The notes: generated by a model from the sequence alone, not told the origin. 64,000 bases of DNA from Jeotgalibacillus sp. ET6 (GCF_029667115.1 NZ_JARUIU010000004.1:413361-477360); one strand, 5' to 3'; positions 31,826 through 40,933 are shown, counted from the stretch's first letter. Numbers and translations: made by a program.

Positions 31826-32389
31826 TTGACGGTTCAGCGTGATATTGATTTGTATGAACGTATGGTCAGTGGAGACCAGAAAGCATTTGAAAATCTTTAT
31901 ATGAAGTACGAAAAATTAATTTATTCCTTCGCGTATCGCATGACACAAAATCATTCCTCAGCAGAAGAGGTAGTGCAGGAGGTTTTCCTGAAACTCTGGA
32001 AAAAACATGCTCAATACCTTGAAGAAAAAGGGAAATTCTCATCCTGGCTATTAACTATTACCCGAAATGCTTCGATGGATCTTCTTTCCCGACAGACAAA
32101 GCACCAGCATGCTGAATTCGAAGAACATGATTCATTGACTGACACTGCGCTTCATATCGAAGGTGTAATTGAAAAGAAAGAACAAAGCAATACGGTTCAT
32201 ACAGCTATCGCACAACTAAATGAAGAGCAGCAGACTGTGATTCGTCTTTGTTACTTAAATGGAATGTCGCATGAAAAAATATCCTCGGATACAGGAGTAC
32301 CCCTTGGAACCGTGAAGAGCCGGATCCGACTTGCACTCAAACACCTGAAATCCTCTCAAACCCTGCAGCGTGATTACCACTTTACATAA
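31826..32389 (+). CDS. ECF-type RNA polymerase sigma factor
   Basis: A 187-residue sigma-70 family factor with region 2 (SFAYRMTQNHSSAEEVVQEVFLK shows the -10 binding helix) and region 4 (LPLGTV-type helix-turn-helix: VPLGTVKSRIRLAL), typical of ECF factors. The linker between regions 2 and 4 is short. AGGGAGG ends at 31815; TTG 31826 has a normal 10-base spacing while ATG 31817 is one base away, so TTG is preferred though not certain. No anti-sigma gene lies next to it: the downstream gene is convergent. GGAACTTTT, ECF -35-like, occurs about 90 bp upstream. Confidence 0.85.
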   Translation: MTVQRDIDLYERMVSGDQKAFENLYMKYEKLIYSFAYRMTQNHSSAEEVVQEVFLKLWKKHAQYLEEKGKFSSWLLTITRNASMDLLSRQTKHQHAEFEEHDSLTDTALHIEGVIEKKEQSNTVHTAIAQLNEEQQTVIRLCYLNGMSHEKISSDTGVPLGTVKSRIRLALKHLKSSQTLQRDYHFT

Positions 32390-32396
32390 GAGGGCT

Positions 32397-32484
32397 GGGC
32401 AATAAGAAAGGTAAATACCACAGAGAATCATTAGATTGACTCGGCACGTACATTTTCTCCAAAGTATGTTCTAACTTATTGCCC
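32397..32484. repeat. 10-bp inverted repeat between sigma factor and ykoC
   Basis: GGGCAATAAG (32397-32406) and CTTATTGCCC (32475-32484) are perfect inverted repeats 68 bp apart. The space between shows no coding frame. It could be a long-stem terminator, a small structured RNA or a short mobile element end. Confidence 0.5.
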
Positions 32485-32498
32485 TGAAAAAGATTTGC

Positions 32499-33257
32499 TT
32501 ATTTCATAATGGAAGAAACGGTAAAAGAGACGATAAATAATCCGGCAAGAAGGGCAGCAAAAACCGCATCCCGTTTTCGAAGAGGGATTTCCCGGTACCA
32601 ATGGGTTCGCGGCTCGCCTGTAAATCCTCTTGATTCCATCGCAACGGCTGTCCGTTCTGCTTTACGGATTGCGCTTGCTAAAAGGGGAATAACAAAACTC
32701 TTCCATTGAGAAACCCGTTCCTTAACTGTCTGCGGCCTGCCAACGCCGCGTATTTGCTGAGCCCGCTGCATAATTTGAAATTCTTCGCTAATTAAAGGAA
32801 GGAACTGATAGCCTGCCATGATCCCGTACGCCAGACGTGCCGGCATCTTTAATTGCTGCATTAAACTGAGCATAAATACTGCGGGCTTGGTGGTGAGCAC
32901 AAAGAGCAAAGAAAGAGCTGAAAAAACAATCACTCTCATCCCAAGACCTGCACTTCTCATAAGAGACTCCTCTGTTAAAATCAACCATCCCCATTCAAAA
33001 AGAACCTGTTCATTTTCTAAAAGTGCTTCATATGGAAATAGCATTGCGGTCCACACATAACCGATTGCCATAAAGAGAAAGGGAGCCGTAAGGAGAGCCC
33101 AGGTTTTCTTAGAGATTGTTGAAAGTGAAAAGGTAATAATGATGAGACCTATCCAGAAAACAAGATAAAGGACAGGATCTAAAAACAGAGCAAGCACAAT
33201 AATCGTCGTTAAAATCGCAAGCAGTTTAATAGATGGATTAATGGTATGAAGCCACAT
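32499..33257 (-). CDS. ykoC: Energy-coupling factor transmembrane protein YkoC
   Basis: A 252-residue EcfT-type membrane protein with five or six helices and the two cytoplasmic coupling motifs, seen as AQQIRGVGR and VAMESRGF (Ala-Arg-Gly type), that bind the ECF ATPase. Length matches B. subtilis YkoC. ATG 33257 has GGAGG upstream and overlaps the ykoD stop by 20 bp. Part of the HMP/thiamine uptake complex with YkoD (ATPase), YkoE (substrate-binding membrane component) and YkoF. Confidence 0.87.
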   Translation of the reverse strand: MWLHTINPSIKLLAILTTIIVLALFLDPVLYLVFWIGLIIITFSLSTISKKTWALLTAPFLFMAIGYVWTAMLFPYEALLENEQVLFEWGWLILTEESLMRSAGLGMRVIVFSALSLLFVLTTKPAVFMLSLMQQLKMPARLAYGIMAGYQFLPLISEEFQIMQRAQQIRGVGRPQTVKERVSQWKSFVIPLLASAIRKAERTAVAMESRGFTGEPRTHWYREIPLRKRDAVFAALLAGLFIVSFTVSSIMK

Positions 33258-34911
33258 GCTTATGACCTCCCAGTGCCTGACGTAATGCAACGGAAGGGGG
33301 AAGAGTAAGACCATGCTGATTAAGGGTCTCTTCTCCCAGCTCCCAAAGCTCATCTGGAGTTCCCTCAAATTGAACCTTTCCTTTTGACAGCAGAAGCGTA
33401 CGGTCGCAAATGGACTGAATCAGCTCCATATCATGTGTGACGAGCACGGTCGTTTTTCCCTGTCCTTTTCTTTCAAGCAGCATGTCCGTAAGATTTTTCA
33501 TTGATCCTGCGTCCTGTCCGTAAGTAGGCTCGTCAAGCAGCAAAATGTCCAGGTCATCAATGGTCATACTCGCTACGCTCAGTCTTCTTTTTTGTCCCTG
33601 GCTGAGAGAGAGCGGGTGGCGGTCCTGAAAACCATCCAAGCGAATGGCTTTCAGCATGGCAAGCGTCCGTTCCCGAATTTCTTGATCAGGAAGCTTTTGA
33701 ATTTTTAATCCGAAGCTCAGATCATCTTCAACTGTATGCTCAACAAACTGATGCTCGGGATTTTGAAATACATAGCCGATCCTGCGCCGTATTTCCTGCA
33801 GTGAGTACGTGCGCACAGATTTGCCCCTTAGTAGAAGATCTCCGCTTGATGGAGAATAAAGACCTGCGAGTAAAAGGGCCAGTGTGCTTTTTCCGGCGCC
33901 ATTATGACCGCAAAAGGCAATCGTTTCTCCTTCTGAGAGGGTAAAGTTAATTTTTTCTAAAATGGCTTGATTTCCCGCGTCGAATGAACTATTTCTAAGC
34001 TCCATTAAAGCTGAACCAAACTCTTTTTTTTGATGTCCCGTGTTCAATTGGTCACCCAGCTGTGATCGTTCAGAAATGGAAAGCTGTTTCACCCATTGAT
34101 CTTCCAGTACATATAGCTGGCTATTTCCCTTTTGAAGTGTGAGATGAAGAGGAAGTGAAACGGTCAGCGCTTCAAAGCTTGATAGATGCGTATGTAACGC
34201 TTCTTCAAGCGGCATGTCTAAACCGATTGTTCCATTTTCATCCAGCAAAAGGACCCGATTAATCCAGTCAGTCCATCCATTTAAATCATGATCGATGATG
34301 ATCAAGGTTAAGCCAAGCTTCTCTTTAAGATGGGCCAGTGTTTCTATTAATTCTTTTCTTGAGAGTGGATCGATATTGGCAAATGGTTCATCCAGCAGCA
34401 GGACCTCGGTTCTCATGGCAAGGAGGCAGGCAAGAGCGACACGCTGCTTCTGACCGCCGGATAATCGCTGAATCGTCCGCTTTTCAAAGCCCTCAAGGCC
34501 TGTGTGTGATAAGGAATAATGGATCCGTTCTTTCATTTCCTTTCGCGGAAGATGAAGATTCTCTAATCCAAAAGCAATTTCTTCTTCAACCGTGGTCATG
34601 CAAAATTGACTTTCCGGATCCTGAAACATGACACCGATCCTCTTTGAAATTTCTCCACTTTTCCATTTTTCTGATGACGTGCCAAACCAATCAATTTCTC
34701 CTTCCAGAACACCGCTGCCATTGGAAGGGAGGATGCCATTCATCAGCATGGTAATCGTGCTTTTTCCAGCACCGCTTGGACCGGCGAGTAAAAGGGTGTC
34801 TCCCTTAAAAATCGAAAAAGATAAATGGGAAAGAACCGGGGCCAGTTCTTCCGCATGTCTATAAGCAATATTTTTAAATTCAATAAGAGGTTCGTTAGGA
34901 GGCTTTGCCAT
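33238..34911 (-). CDS. ykoD: Energy-coupling factor ATPase YkoD (duplicated ABC domains)
   Basis: A 557-residue protein with two ABC ATPase domains: Walker A GPSGAGKST and GHNGAGKST, signatures LSGGQKQRVAL and LSQGQKRRLSV, Walker B LLLDEPFANID and LLLDEPTYGQD. The second signature (Ser-Gln) and second Walker B are slightly degenerate, as is common in the second half. It is longer than B. subtilis YkoD (about 490) owing to an extended linker near residues 230-290. It powers uptake of HMP/thiamine. Overlaps ykoE by 17 bp and ykoC by 20 bp. Confidence 0.87.
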   Translation of the reverse strand: MAKPPNEPLIEFKNIAYRHAEELAPVLSHLSFSIFKGDTLLLAGPSGAGKSTITMLMNGILPSNGSGVLEGEIDWFGTSSEKWKSGEISKRIGVMFQDPESQFCMTTVEEEIAFGLENLHLPRKEMKERIHYSLSHTGLEGFEKRTIQRLSGGQKQRVALACLLAMRTEVLLLDEPFANIDPLSRKELIETLAHLKEKLGLTLIIIDHDLNGWTDWINRVLLLDENGTIGLDMPLEEALHTHLSSFEALTVSLPLHLTLQKGNSQLYVLEDQWVKQLSISERSQLGDQLNTGHQKKEFGSALMELRNSSFDAGNQAILEKINFTLSEGETIAFCGHNGAGKSTLALLLAGLYSPSSGDLLLRGKSVRTYSLQEIRRRIGYVFQNPEHQFVEHTVEDDLSFGLKIQKLPDQEIRERTLAMLKAIRLDGFQDRHPLSLSQGQKRRLSVASMTIDDLDILLLDEPTYGQDAGSMKNLTDMLLERKGQGKTTVLVTHDMELIQSICDRTLLLSKGKVQFEGTPDELWELGEETLNQHGLTLPPSVALRQALGGHKHVASYH

Positions 34912-35485
34912 AGGAACCCTTCTTTTTATCCCGGGCGATGGCGTAGCTGTTTAAAACACCCGTTTGATATAAGCCGTCTGACAGCCATTTTCCTAACAGC
35001 CCAGCGAGGATCGCGCCGCTTGCAAGACGAAGAGCAAACATTAACGTCACATAGCCGGGATCAAGAGCACCGTATCCAGAGATGAAATAGCCCCAAATAA
35101 AGCTTGTAACTGCAGAGCCCATACCTGCGAGCATCAATACCCATAATCCCCAGCGCTTGTAGCGTGTTGCTGCAAAAACTGCCTCAGCCCCAGCCCCCTG
35201 AATCATGGCAGAAACAATTAACATTGGTCCAACAGCATTTCCAATTAACACTTCGATTACACCTGCAATGGTTTCTGATAAAAAAGCTGCTCCAGGCTTA
35301 CGCAAAATATAGGCTGCGATAATGGAAACTATAAACCAAATGCCGAAAATAAATTCATACCCGATCGGCCCCATCATGCCAACCATCACATTTCCCACCT
35401 GAAAAAATGCCAGGTAAACGACGGCAAAGACAACAGCCAGTACAGATAGCACGATAATTTCAGATAATCTCCATTTAGCGGTCAA
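34895..35485 (-). CDS. ykoE: ECF transporter S-component YkoE
   Basis: A 196-residue membrane protein with six helices, matching the YkoE/CytX-type S-component that binds HMP or thiamine. EAVFAATRYKRWG and a central GMMGPIGYEFIFGIWF are visible. Start is TTG with AGGAGGA, placed 2 bp after the ykoF stop. In B. subtilis it works with YkoC and YkoD. Confidence 0.85.
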   Translation of the reverse strand: MTAKWRLSEIIVLSVLAVVFAVVYLAFFQVGNVMVGMMGPIGYEFIFGIWFIVSIIAAYILRKPGAAFLSETIAGVIEVLIGNAVGPMLIVSAMIQGAGAEAVFAATRYKRWGLWVLMLAGMGSAVTSFIWGYFISGYGALDPGYVTLMFALRLASGAILAGLLGKWLSDGLYQTGVLNSYAIARDKKKGSYGKAS

Positions 35486-35486
35486 T

Positions 35487-36113
35487 TTACTTTTCCTCCT
35501 GGTGGGACGGGCTGTTAATACTCATATTTACGGTCATGACAATATGCGAGCTTTTACTTTGCTGTGCATTTGCAAATACTTCCTCTAATGTGGCAAATAC
35601 ATCATGGATATCCCCATGGAGTCCGCTGGCGTAGTGAACGCCTTTTTTCAGCGTACCGTGTTTTTCTGCCACTGCCACCTGATCCATAATCGTTTTCATA
35701 TAGTCCGGATCGCCCATAGGATAAAGTGCAAATTGGGAGGATACATATTGCGAAAGATCCTTTACGTCCGGTTCGTTTAGACGGATATCATCTTCTACCA
35801 TGTAGGCGTCGCCTTCTGTATCGCCAGGGCAGCCAATTGAAAACGTAGCGTTAAGCGCCACATGCGCACCTGTTTTTGCTGTATGGAGAACCATTGCTTT
35901 TACCACATCAAAAACATGGATTTCCCTGCCGCGGACACAGGTGCTGACATCATCAGTGAAGCGCCAGATTTTAGAAGTATCTGCTTTTTCTATGGCGCCT
36001 TTCAGCAGTGATATAAATTGATCGTCCATAGGATGAAGAGAGAAGCGGCACCCCGCTATTTGGCTCGTTCCGCAAGAAGCTCCAGCTGATAAAGATGTTG
36101 ATTGGTTTGTCAT
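35487..36113 (-). CDS. ykoF: HMP/thiamine-binding protein YkoF
   Basis: A 208-residue soluble protein of two repeated ferredoxin-like halves (about 20-100 and 115-200). B. subtilis YkoF binds thiamine/HMP in a similar 200-residue fold. Features: ISCRFSLHPMDDQF, then QFALYPMGDPDYM opening the second half and SSHIVMTVNMSINS closing it. First gene of the operon, directly behind a TPP riboswitch. The N-terminal SAGASCGTSQIAGC gives two cysteines not usual in the family core. Confidence 0.85.
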   Translation of the reverse strand: MTNQSTSLSAGASCGTSQIAGCRFSLHPMDDQFISLLKGAIEKADTSKIWRFTDDVSTCVRGREIHVFDVVKAMVLHTAKTGAHVALNATFSIGCPGDTEGDAYMVEDDIRLNEPDVKDLSQYVSSQFALYPMGDPDYMKTIMDQVAVAEKHGTLKKGVHYASGLHGDIHDVFATLEEVFANAQQSKSSHIVMTVNMSINSPSHQEEK

Positions 36114-36149
36114 TTGTTATTCCTCCTCTATTCGTTTTGCCAACACAAA

Positions 36150-36182
36150 AAGCTGCATTCCCGAAAAAGGAAATGCAGCTTC
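36150..36182 (-). terminator. Terminator of the TPP riboswitch
   Basis: On the minus strand AAGCTGCATTTCC and GGGAATGCAGCTT pair, followed by TTTTTGTG, between the aptamer and the ykoF start. Confidence 0.85.
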
Positions 36183-36221
36183 GTCATCATCAATTGAGTG
36201 GTTGGTTGAATGAGTGATGCG

Positions 36222-36316
36222 TCACCACACTTCCCCACGCCAGTATTACCTGGATCGGGTAATGAGGGATCGGAACAATATGTTCTCATCACAGCCCTTT
36301 ACGAGCACCCCTAGTG
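36222..36316 (-). promoter_or_regulatory. TPP (thi-box) riboswitch aptamer
   Basis: Read on the minus strand: ACTAGGGGTGCTCG, GGGCTGTGATGAGAACA, then GATCCCTCATTACCCGATCC, AGGTAATACTGGCG and GGGGAAGTG. These are the conserved THI element parts (GGGGTGC, GCTGAGA-like, ACCTGATC..GGGTAATACC-like). TPP binding should switch on the terminator and shut down ykoFEDC. Confidence 0.93.
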
Positions 36317-36408
36317 TATCGACTTTCATATGCAGTTTGTGTTTGTCCCGTTCATCATAAAGCCTTCTGCCATTCTTGTAAAGATTAATATATTTCGGAA
36401 CATGGAAG

Positions 36409-36438
36409 GTTGCATCTGCAACTAAATCGATTTATAAT
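36409..36438 (+). promoter_or_regulatory. Promoter with MarR-type palindrome
   Basis: TTGCAT (36410-36415), 17 bases, TATAAT (36433-36438). The perfect palindrome GTTGCA-TC-TGCAAC (36409-36422) sits over the -35, so the MarR protein encoded downstream could block polymerase directly. Confidence 0.65.
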
Positions 36439-36475
36439 CAGGAAAGTATTCGGAATAGAAGAATTGAGGAGAGCT

Positions 36476-36928
36476 ATGAACAGAAAGACCAATCATAAAT
36501 CTGCAGCACGGATGATATCCACTGTTCACCGGTACGGCTATATGCACTTAAGCAAAATATTTGAGCCATATGGTCTTGGCAGAGGACAGGTAAAGTTTTT
36601 GATGGTGCTGTATGAAGAAAATGAACTGACACAGGAACAAATGGCCAGAGCTTTAAGGATGGACAAAACGACAACTGCGCGGGCTGTAAAAAAGCTGGAG
36701 GATGAAGGATATGTTGTTCGGAATCCCCATGACACCGACCGGCGCTCCCATATTGTAAAGTTGACCCGTAAAGCGAAAGAGCTTGAACCGGTCATTCGTT
36801 CCATTTTGGAGGATTGGACAAACACGCTGACAGCGGATTTTTCAGAAGAAGAAAAAGAGCTGGCACTGATGCTTCTGAAACGAATGGCAGATAACGCAGT
36901 AAAAAAGATTGAAGAAAAAGAGAGGTGA
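36476..36928 (+). CDS. MarR-family transcriptional regulator
   Basis: A 150-residue winged-helix regulator: helix-turn-helix TQEQMARALRMDKTTTARAV and the wing VRNPHDTDRRSHIVKLT, both typical for MarR. It precedes a MATE exporter by 7 bp and the promoter carries a palindrome over the -35, so it very probably represses its own operon until a drug or small ligand is bound. ATG 36476 has GAGGAGAG; the frame to 36410 runs through the promoter and is not used. Confidence 0.9.
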   Translation: MNRKTNHKSAARMISTVHRYGYMHLSKIFEPYGLGRGQVKFLMVLYEENELTQEQMARALRMDKTTTARAVKKLEDEGYVVRNPHDTDRRSHIVKLTRKAKELEPVIRSILEDWTNTLTADFSEEEKELALMLLKRMADNAVKKIEEKER

Positions 36929-36935
36929 CAAAAGG

Positions 36936-38318
36936 ATGAAACAGCAAAGCACACAGCTGGGCACAGAAAAAATACCGAAACTGATGGTCCGTTTTTCCGT
37001 CCCTGCCTTTATTGGCATGTTCGTAATGGCATTTTACAATATTGCAGATACCTTTTATATTGCAAGAGGGGTTGGGACGCTTGCCGTTGCGGCTCTTTCG
37101 ATCGCATTTCCGCTGCAGCTGATTATTACTGCTTTTGCAGCAGCCATCGGAATAGGTGGAGCCTCCATCATTTCAAGGCGGCTTGGAGCAGGGAAACTAG
37201 ATGAGGCAAATGAAGTATTCGGACATGTGATCTGGCTCGTTGGTCTGCTTAGTGTCCTGATGGTCACACTCGCACTCACATTTTTAGAGCCGATCCTGAT
37301 TACCTTTGGTGCGACAGAAGATGTACTTCCTTACGCGGAGCAATATTTATCGATTATTTTATTTGGGTCGCTATTTCAGGCGTTTGCCATGTCAGCCAAT
37401 AATATTGTCCGTTCAGAAGGAAATGCTAAAGTAGCGATGCTGACGATGATTGTGTCGGCAGGGCTGAATATTATTCTCGATCCAATTTTCATTTTCGTTC
37501 TGGATATGGGAATCAGCGGAGCCGCAATCGCAACAGTGATTTCTCAAGCCGTAGGAGCGGTCTGGATCTTCTACTACTTTAAAATGGGTAAAAGCTCCCT
37601 ATCGTTCAGGTGGATCGGACTTTTTCCTGACTTAAAGGTAGTAAAAGAAATTGTCAGCATTGGTTCTGCCACATTTGTCAGACAAGTTGCGGGGAGCCTG
37701 ATGTTTATTGCGGTGAACTGGATGCTGGTTATTCATGGAGGAGAAACAGCGGTCGCGATATTTGGTATTATTAACCGGATTATGATGTTTGCAATTATGC
37801 CGATGTTTGGAATTGTACAGGGGATGCAGCCGATTATTGGCTATAACTATGGTGCACAGCTCTATCATCGGGTAAGCGATACGCTAAAGATAGGAATTTT
37901 AGCCGCAAGTGGAATTGCCACATTTGTGTGGGTGATCACCATGATTTTCCCCGCAGGCATGATGGCTGTGTTTTCCACGGATGCTTCGGTTGTGGATGGA
38001 GGAGAAACGGCCATGCGCTGGATCTTCCTTGTAGCGCCGATTATCGGTTTTCAAATGGTGACAGGCGGATTATACCAGGCGCTGGGGAAAGCCAAAATTT
38101 CATTTATTCTGTCGATGTCCAGACAGCTTATTTTTCTCATTCCACTGGTGCTTATTCTGCCATCATTCTTTGGACTTGTCGGGGTGTGGCTTGCCTTTCC
38201 GATTGCTGATGCCTTTGCGTTTCTGCTTTCTCTATTCTTTGTTTGGAGAGACCGGAAGCAGCTGTTTCAGAAAACACCCGCACAGGCTAAGCTTCGCCGG
38301 GCAGAAGTAAACGGATAA
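36936..38318 (+). CDS. MATE-family multidrug efflux transporter
   Basis: A 460-residue membrane protein with 12 helices arranged as two six-helix halves. Typical MATE phrases: FYNIADTFYIARGVG near residue 35, SIISRRLGAG near 78, IVRSEGNAKVAM and GMQPIIGYNYGA in the second half. It exports cationic drugs in exchange for Na+ or H+. Starts 7 bp after the marR stop with AGAGGTGACAAAAGG. Followed by a VOC-family gene 15 bp later. Confidence 0.92.
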   Translation: MKQQSTQLGTEKIPKLMVRFSVPAFIGMFVMAFYNIADTFYIARGVGTLAVAALSIAFPLQLIITAFAAAIGIGGASIISRRLGAGKLDEANEVFGHVIWLVGLLSVLMVTLALTFLEPILITFGATEDVLPYAEQYLSIILFGSLFQAFAMSANNIVRSEGNAKVAMLTMIVSAGLNIILDPIFIFVLDMGISGAAIATVISQAVGAVWIFYYFKMGKSSLSFRWIGLFPDLKVVKEIVSIGSATFVRQVAGSLMFIAVNWMLVIHGGETAVAIFGIINRIMMFAIMPMFGIVQGMQPIIGYNYGAQLYHRVSDTLKIGILAASGIATFVWVITMIFPAGMMAVFSTDASVVDGGETAMRWIFLVAPIIGFQMVTGGLYQALGKAKISFILSMSRQLIFLIPLVLILPSFFGLVGVWLAFPIADAFAFLLSLFFVWRDRKQLFQKTPAQAKLRRAEVNG

Positions 38319-38333
38319 GAAACGAGGGAGAGC

Positions 38334-38723
38334 ATGATTCACCATCTTGAAATCTATGTGTCTGATTTAAAGCAGTCCCATAAATATTGGAGCTGGCTTC
38401 TTGGCTCTCTGGGCTGGAGCCCTTATCAAAAGTGGGAGAAAGGCTTCAGCTACAAGTGCAGCGAAGCATACCTTGTTTTTGTGGAAGCAGAAGAAGACTT
38501 TAAGGAAGCAGGCTATCACAGAAAACGGATTGGATTAAACCACCTTGCGTTTCATGCCCAATCCAAAGAGCATGTAGATGAACTTGCTGCTGAAATGAAA
38601 AGGCGCAAGGAGCGGGTTTTATATGAAAGTCAGTACCCTTTTGTGGGCGGGCCTGCTCATTATGCCCTGTACGGAGAAGACCCGGACAGGATTAAAGTGG
38701 AGATTGTAGCACCTGCTCTGTAG
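38334..38723 (+). CDS. VOC-family (glyoxalase-like) protein
   Basis: A 129-residue single-domain VOC protein (beta-alpha-beta-beta-beta modules): IHHLEIYVSDLKQSHKYW at the start carries the first metal-ligand-like His, GLNHLAFHA the second, and a C-terminal DPDRIKVEIVAP holds a Glu. Members act as glyoxalases, dioxygenases or antibiotic-binding proteins. It is 15 bp after the MATE gene with GAGGGAG, so it may help in resistance. Terminator follows. Confidence 0.85.
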   Translation: MIHHLEIYVSDLKQSHKYWSWLLGSLGWSPYQKWEKGFSYKCSEAYLVFVEAEEDFKEAGYHRKRIGLNHLAFHAQSKEHVDELAAEMKRRKERVLYESQYPFVGGPAHYALYGEDPDRIKVEIVAPAL

Positions 38724-38758
38724 TGAGCGAAAAAAATCTAAAAGTCATTCATCGAAGC

Positions 38759-38794
38759 AAAAAGGCTGGGACACATTTGTGTCTCAGCCTTTTT
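38759..38794. terminator. Bidirectional terminator (family A right-end hairpin)
   Basis: AAAAGGCTGGGACACA and TGTGTCTCAGCCTTTTT form a stem with a T-run on both strands. It resembles the terminal hairpin of family A elements without the rest of the repeat. Confidence 0.8.
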
Positions 38795-38872
38795 GCAGTT
38801 CTTGGGTGTGCAATTATTCAGAGACAGTTCAGAATCTACAGCACCGCTTAAGATCCAGTGTTGTTTTAAAAC

Positions 38873-40933
38873 TTAATCATAATCACGCCGGAAAAGTACT
38901 TCTTTTGGCACCTCAGTCCCGCGTGCTCCTCGAAGATCTGTTTCTCCGGTTTCTGTGGGATAGAAAATGATGAAGCTTTCCGGGTTGGCTTTTGCGAGCT
39001 TTCTCGGCACCCGTTCAAGCTGGGGATGCCAGGCGATCGTTCCTTTACGGGCGCTCATGACCATAACCAGATCATTTTTGCGCAGGGACTGTACTGGCTG
39101 ATTATATAATTCTTCCCATGACTCAAACCGGTGCATAAAAGTAGTCACGTTAGGCTTTATAGAAGAAAATAGCGTCTCATACCGCTCCACTGAGTCCCGG
39201 ATTACAAGACATTCAAGCAAACAGTTTAATTGTGCAGCCATGCCTTTGACAATTCTGATGCCATCTTGAATCCCAGGCTTATAATAAGCTCCTTTAGGCA
39301 AGATCAGCACAATGCGGTCTGTGGTATTGAGCGGATGACCAAGCTTGACGATCATCGCACGTTCATTCGTATGATCGAGAAAATTATCAATGATCCCTCC
39401 GAAAAGCTTATTGGAAGGACGTTCTCCATTCCAGCCGGCGATGATGGTGGTAATGCGTTCCTCTGCCACGGCCCGTTCGATTCCGCGTCCAATATTCCGG
39501 TCCACTTTTATAAGTGAGCGGGCGGGAATATTGGCTCCGGCCGCATAAGCAATGGCATTGGTCAGCATTTTTTCAGCTGAAGCCACGCTGCCTTCCACAG
39601 ATTTCACATCTTTTTGTACAACGGATAGAGGATAAATGGGTTCAGCTGAGAGCTTTGCCTGCCGAACAATAAATCCCAGGTCGAGCAGGGTTTGCGTAGT
39701 GTGTGGGTTTGCAATCGGAATCAAAATACGTTCCGGACGATCATCATGACCAGACTGCTCCACCGTTTCCGCCACTGCAAGTCTCCTGCCGTATTTTTCA
39801 GTTAGATAGGGGCCTAAGATACAGCTTAAGAGAATCATCACAATGACTGCATTCACCGTTGCCTGGTCGAGCAATGCGAGCTCAAAGCCCACGAGTGTGG
39901 CGGCAAGCGTTGCAGCAGCCTGAGGAACAGTAAGGCCAATAATGACCCGGCTTTCATCTGGTGAATAGTGATAGATCCTGCTTGTAATCAGGCTGGCAGC
40001 ACTTTTTCCTATCAGTACAGCACCCGATATACTTACCGTGAGAATCCAGGCATCGGGGCTTGAGAACAGAACAGATAAATCCATGAGCATCCCTACTGAT
40101 AATAGAAAGAATGGGATGAATAGGGCATTTCCTGTAAACCGTATCCTGTTCATCAGTGGTCCGTGGTCGTAGATATAACGGTTGAGTGCAAGGCCTGAAA
40201 GAAAAGCTCCGATAATAGGCTCAAGACCAGCCAGCAGTGCAAGACTTCCAGACACAAAAAGAATTGTCAAAACAAAATTAAATTCCATTTGTCCTTCATT
40301 ATTGGAGTTTCTGAAAAACCATTTTGCAAGACGAGGAGCACCCGCCAAAACCATCAGCGCAAACAACAGAGTGGATGCAATCAGCTGAAACCAAAATCCG
40401 GGGCTTGCATCACCTGAGGCATACCCTGCTACAGCTGCCAGTATCAGCATGGCAAGGGTGTCTGTCATTAATGTTCCGCCGATGGCTGTCGTGACAGCTT
40501 TATTTTTGGCAATGCCAAGTCTTGAAGCAATCGGATAGGCAAGCAGGGTGTGAGAGCCCACGATCGAGCCGAGTAGAATGGAAGCAGCCCACCCGAAGCC
40601 GAGGTAATACCCAACTGCGGTTCCAATAATTAGTGGAATACAAAAGGATAGCAGCCCAAAGGAAATACTTCTCTTGCGGTATTTTTTAAAGCCGTCAATA
40701 TCAAGCTCCAGACCTGCGATGAAAATAATGAATAGTAAGCCGACTGTACCAAGCAGCTGAATGGTTTCTCCCCGTTCGAGAAGACCAAATCCATTAGGTC
40801 CTACAATTACACCAGCAATAATGGGGCCTATAATACCAGGAATCCGAAGCCTGCTCATGATAAAAGGAGAAACTAAGAAAATAATAACAGCAAGTCCAAA
40901 AACCAGCACGGGTTCCTGAAAGGGGATATTCAT
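38873..40933 (-). CDS. Cation:proton antiporter, CPA2 family, with universal-stress-type C-terminus
   Basis: A 686-residue protein. Residues 1-385 are a CPA2 antiporter core of 12-13 helices (IIGPIIAGVIVGPNGFG near residue 33; GLELDIDGFKK near 74; LLAGLEPIIGAFLSG). Residues 400-680 are soluble with two USP-like halves (ERILIPIANPHTTQ and RIVLILPKGAYYKPG), taking the place of RCK domains. Likely exchanges Na+ or K+ for protons and senses a nucleotide. Next gene upstream is SE1832-type on the same strand; a hairpin-rich stretch lies between them. Confidence 0.85.
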   Translation of the reverse strand: MNIPFQEPVLVFGLAVIIFLVSPFIMSRLRIPGIIGPIIAGVIVGPNGFGLLERGETIQLLGTVGLLFIIFIAGLELDIDGFKKYRKRSISFGLLSFCIPLIIGTAVGYYLGFGWAASILLGSIVGSHTLLAYPIASRLGIAKNKAVTTAIGGTLMTDTLAMLILAAVAGYASGDASPGFWFQLIASTLLFALMVLAGAPRLAKWFFRNSNNEGQMEFNFVLTILFVSGSLALLAGLEPIIGAFLSGLALNRYIYDHGPLMNRIRFTGNALFIPFFLLSVGMLMDLSVLFSSPDAWILTVSISGAVLIGKSAASLITSRIYHYSPDESRVIIGLTVPQAAATLAATLVGFELALLDQATVNAVIVMILLSCILGPYLTEKYGRRLAVAETVEQSGHDDRPERILIPIANPHTTQTLLDLGFIVRQAKLSAEPIYPLSVVQKDVKSVEGSVASAEKMLTNAIAYAAGANIPARSLIKVDRNIGRGIERAVAEERITTIIAGWNGERPSNKLFGGIIDNFLDHTNERAMIVKLGHPLNTTDRIVLILPKGAYYKPGIQDGIRIVKGMAAQLNCLLECLVIRDSVERYETLFSSIKPNVTTFMHRFESWEELYNQPVQSLRKNDLVMVMSARKGTIAWHPQLERVPRKLAKANPESFIIFYPTETGETDLRGARGTEVPKEVLFRRDYD

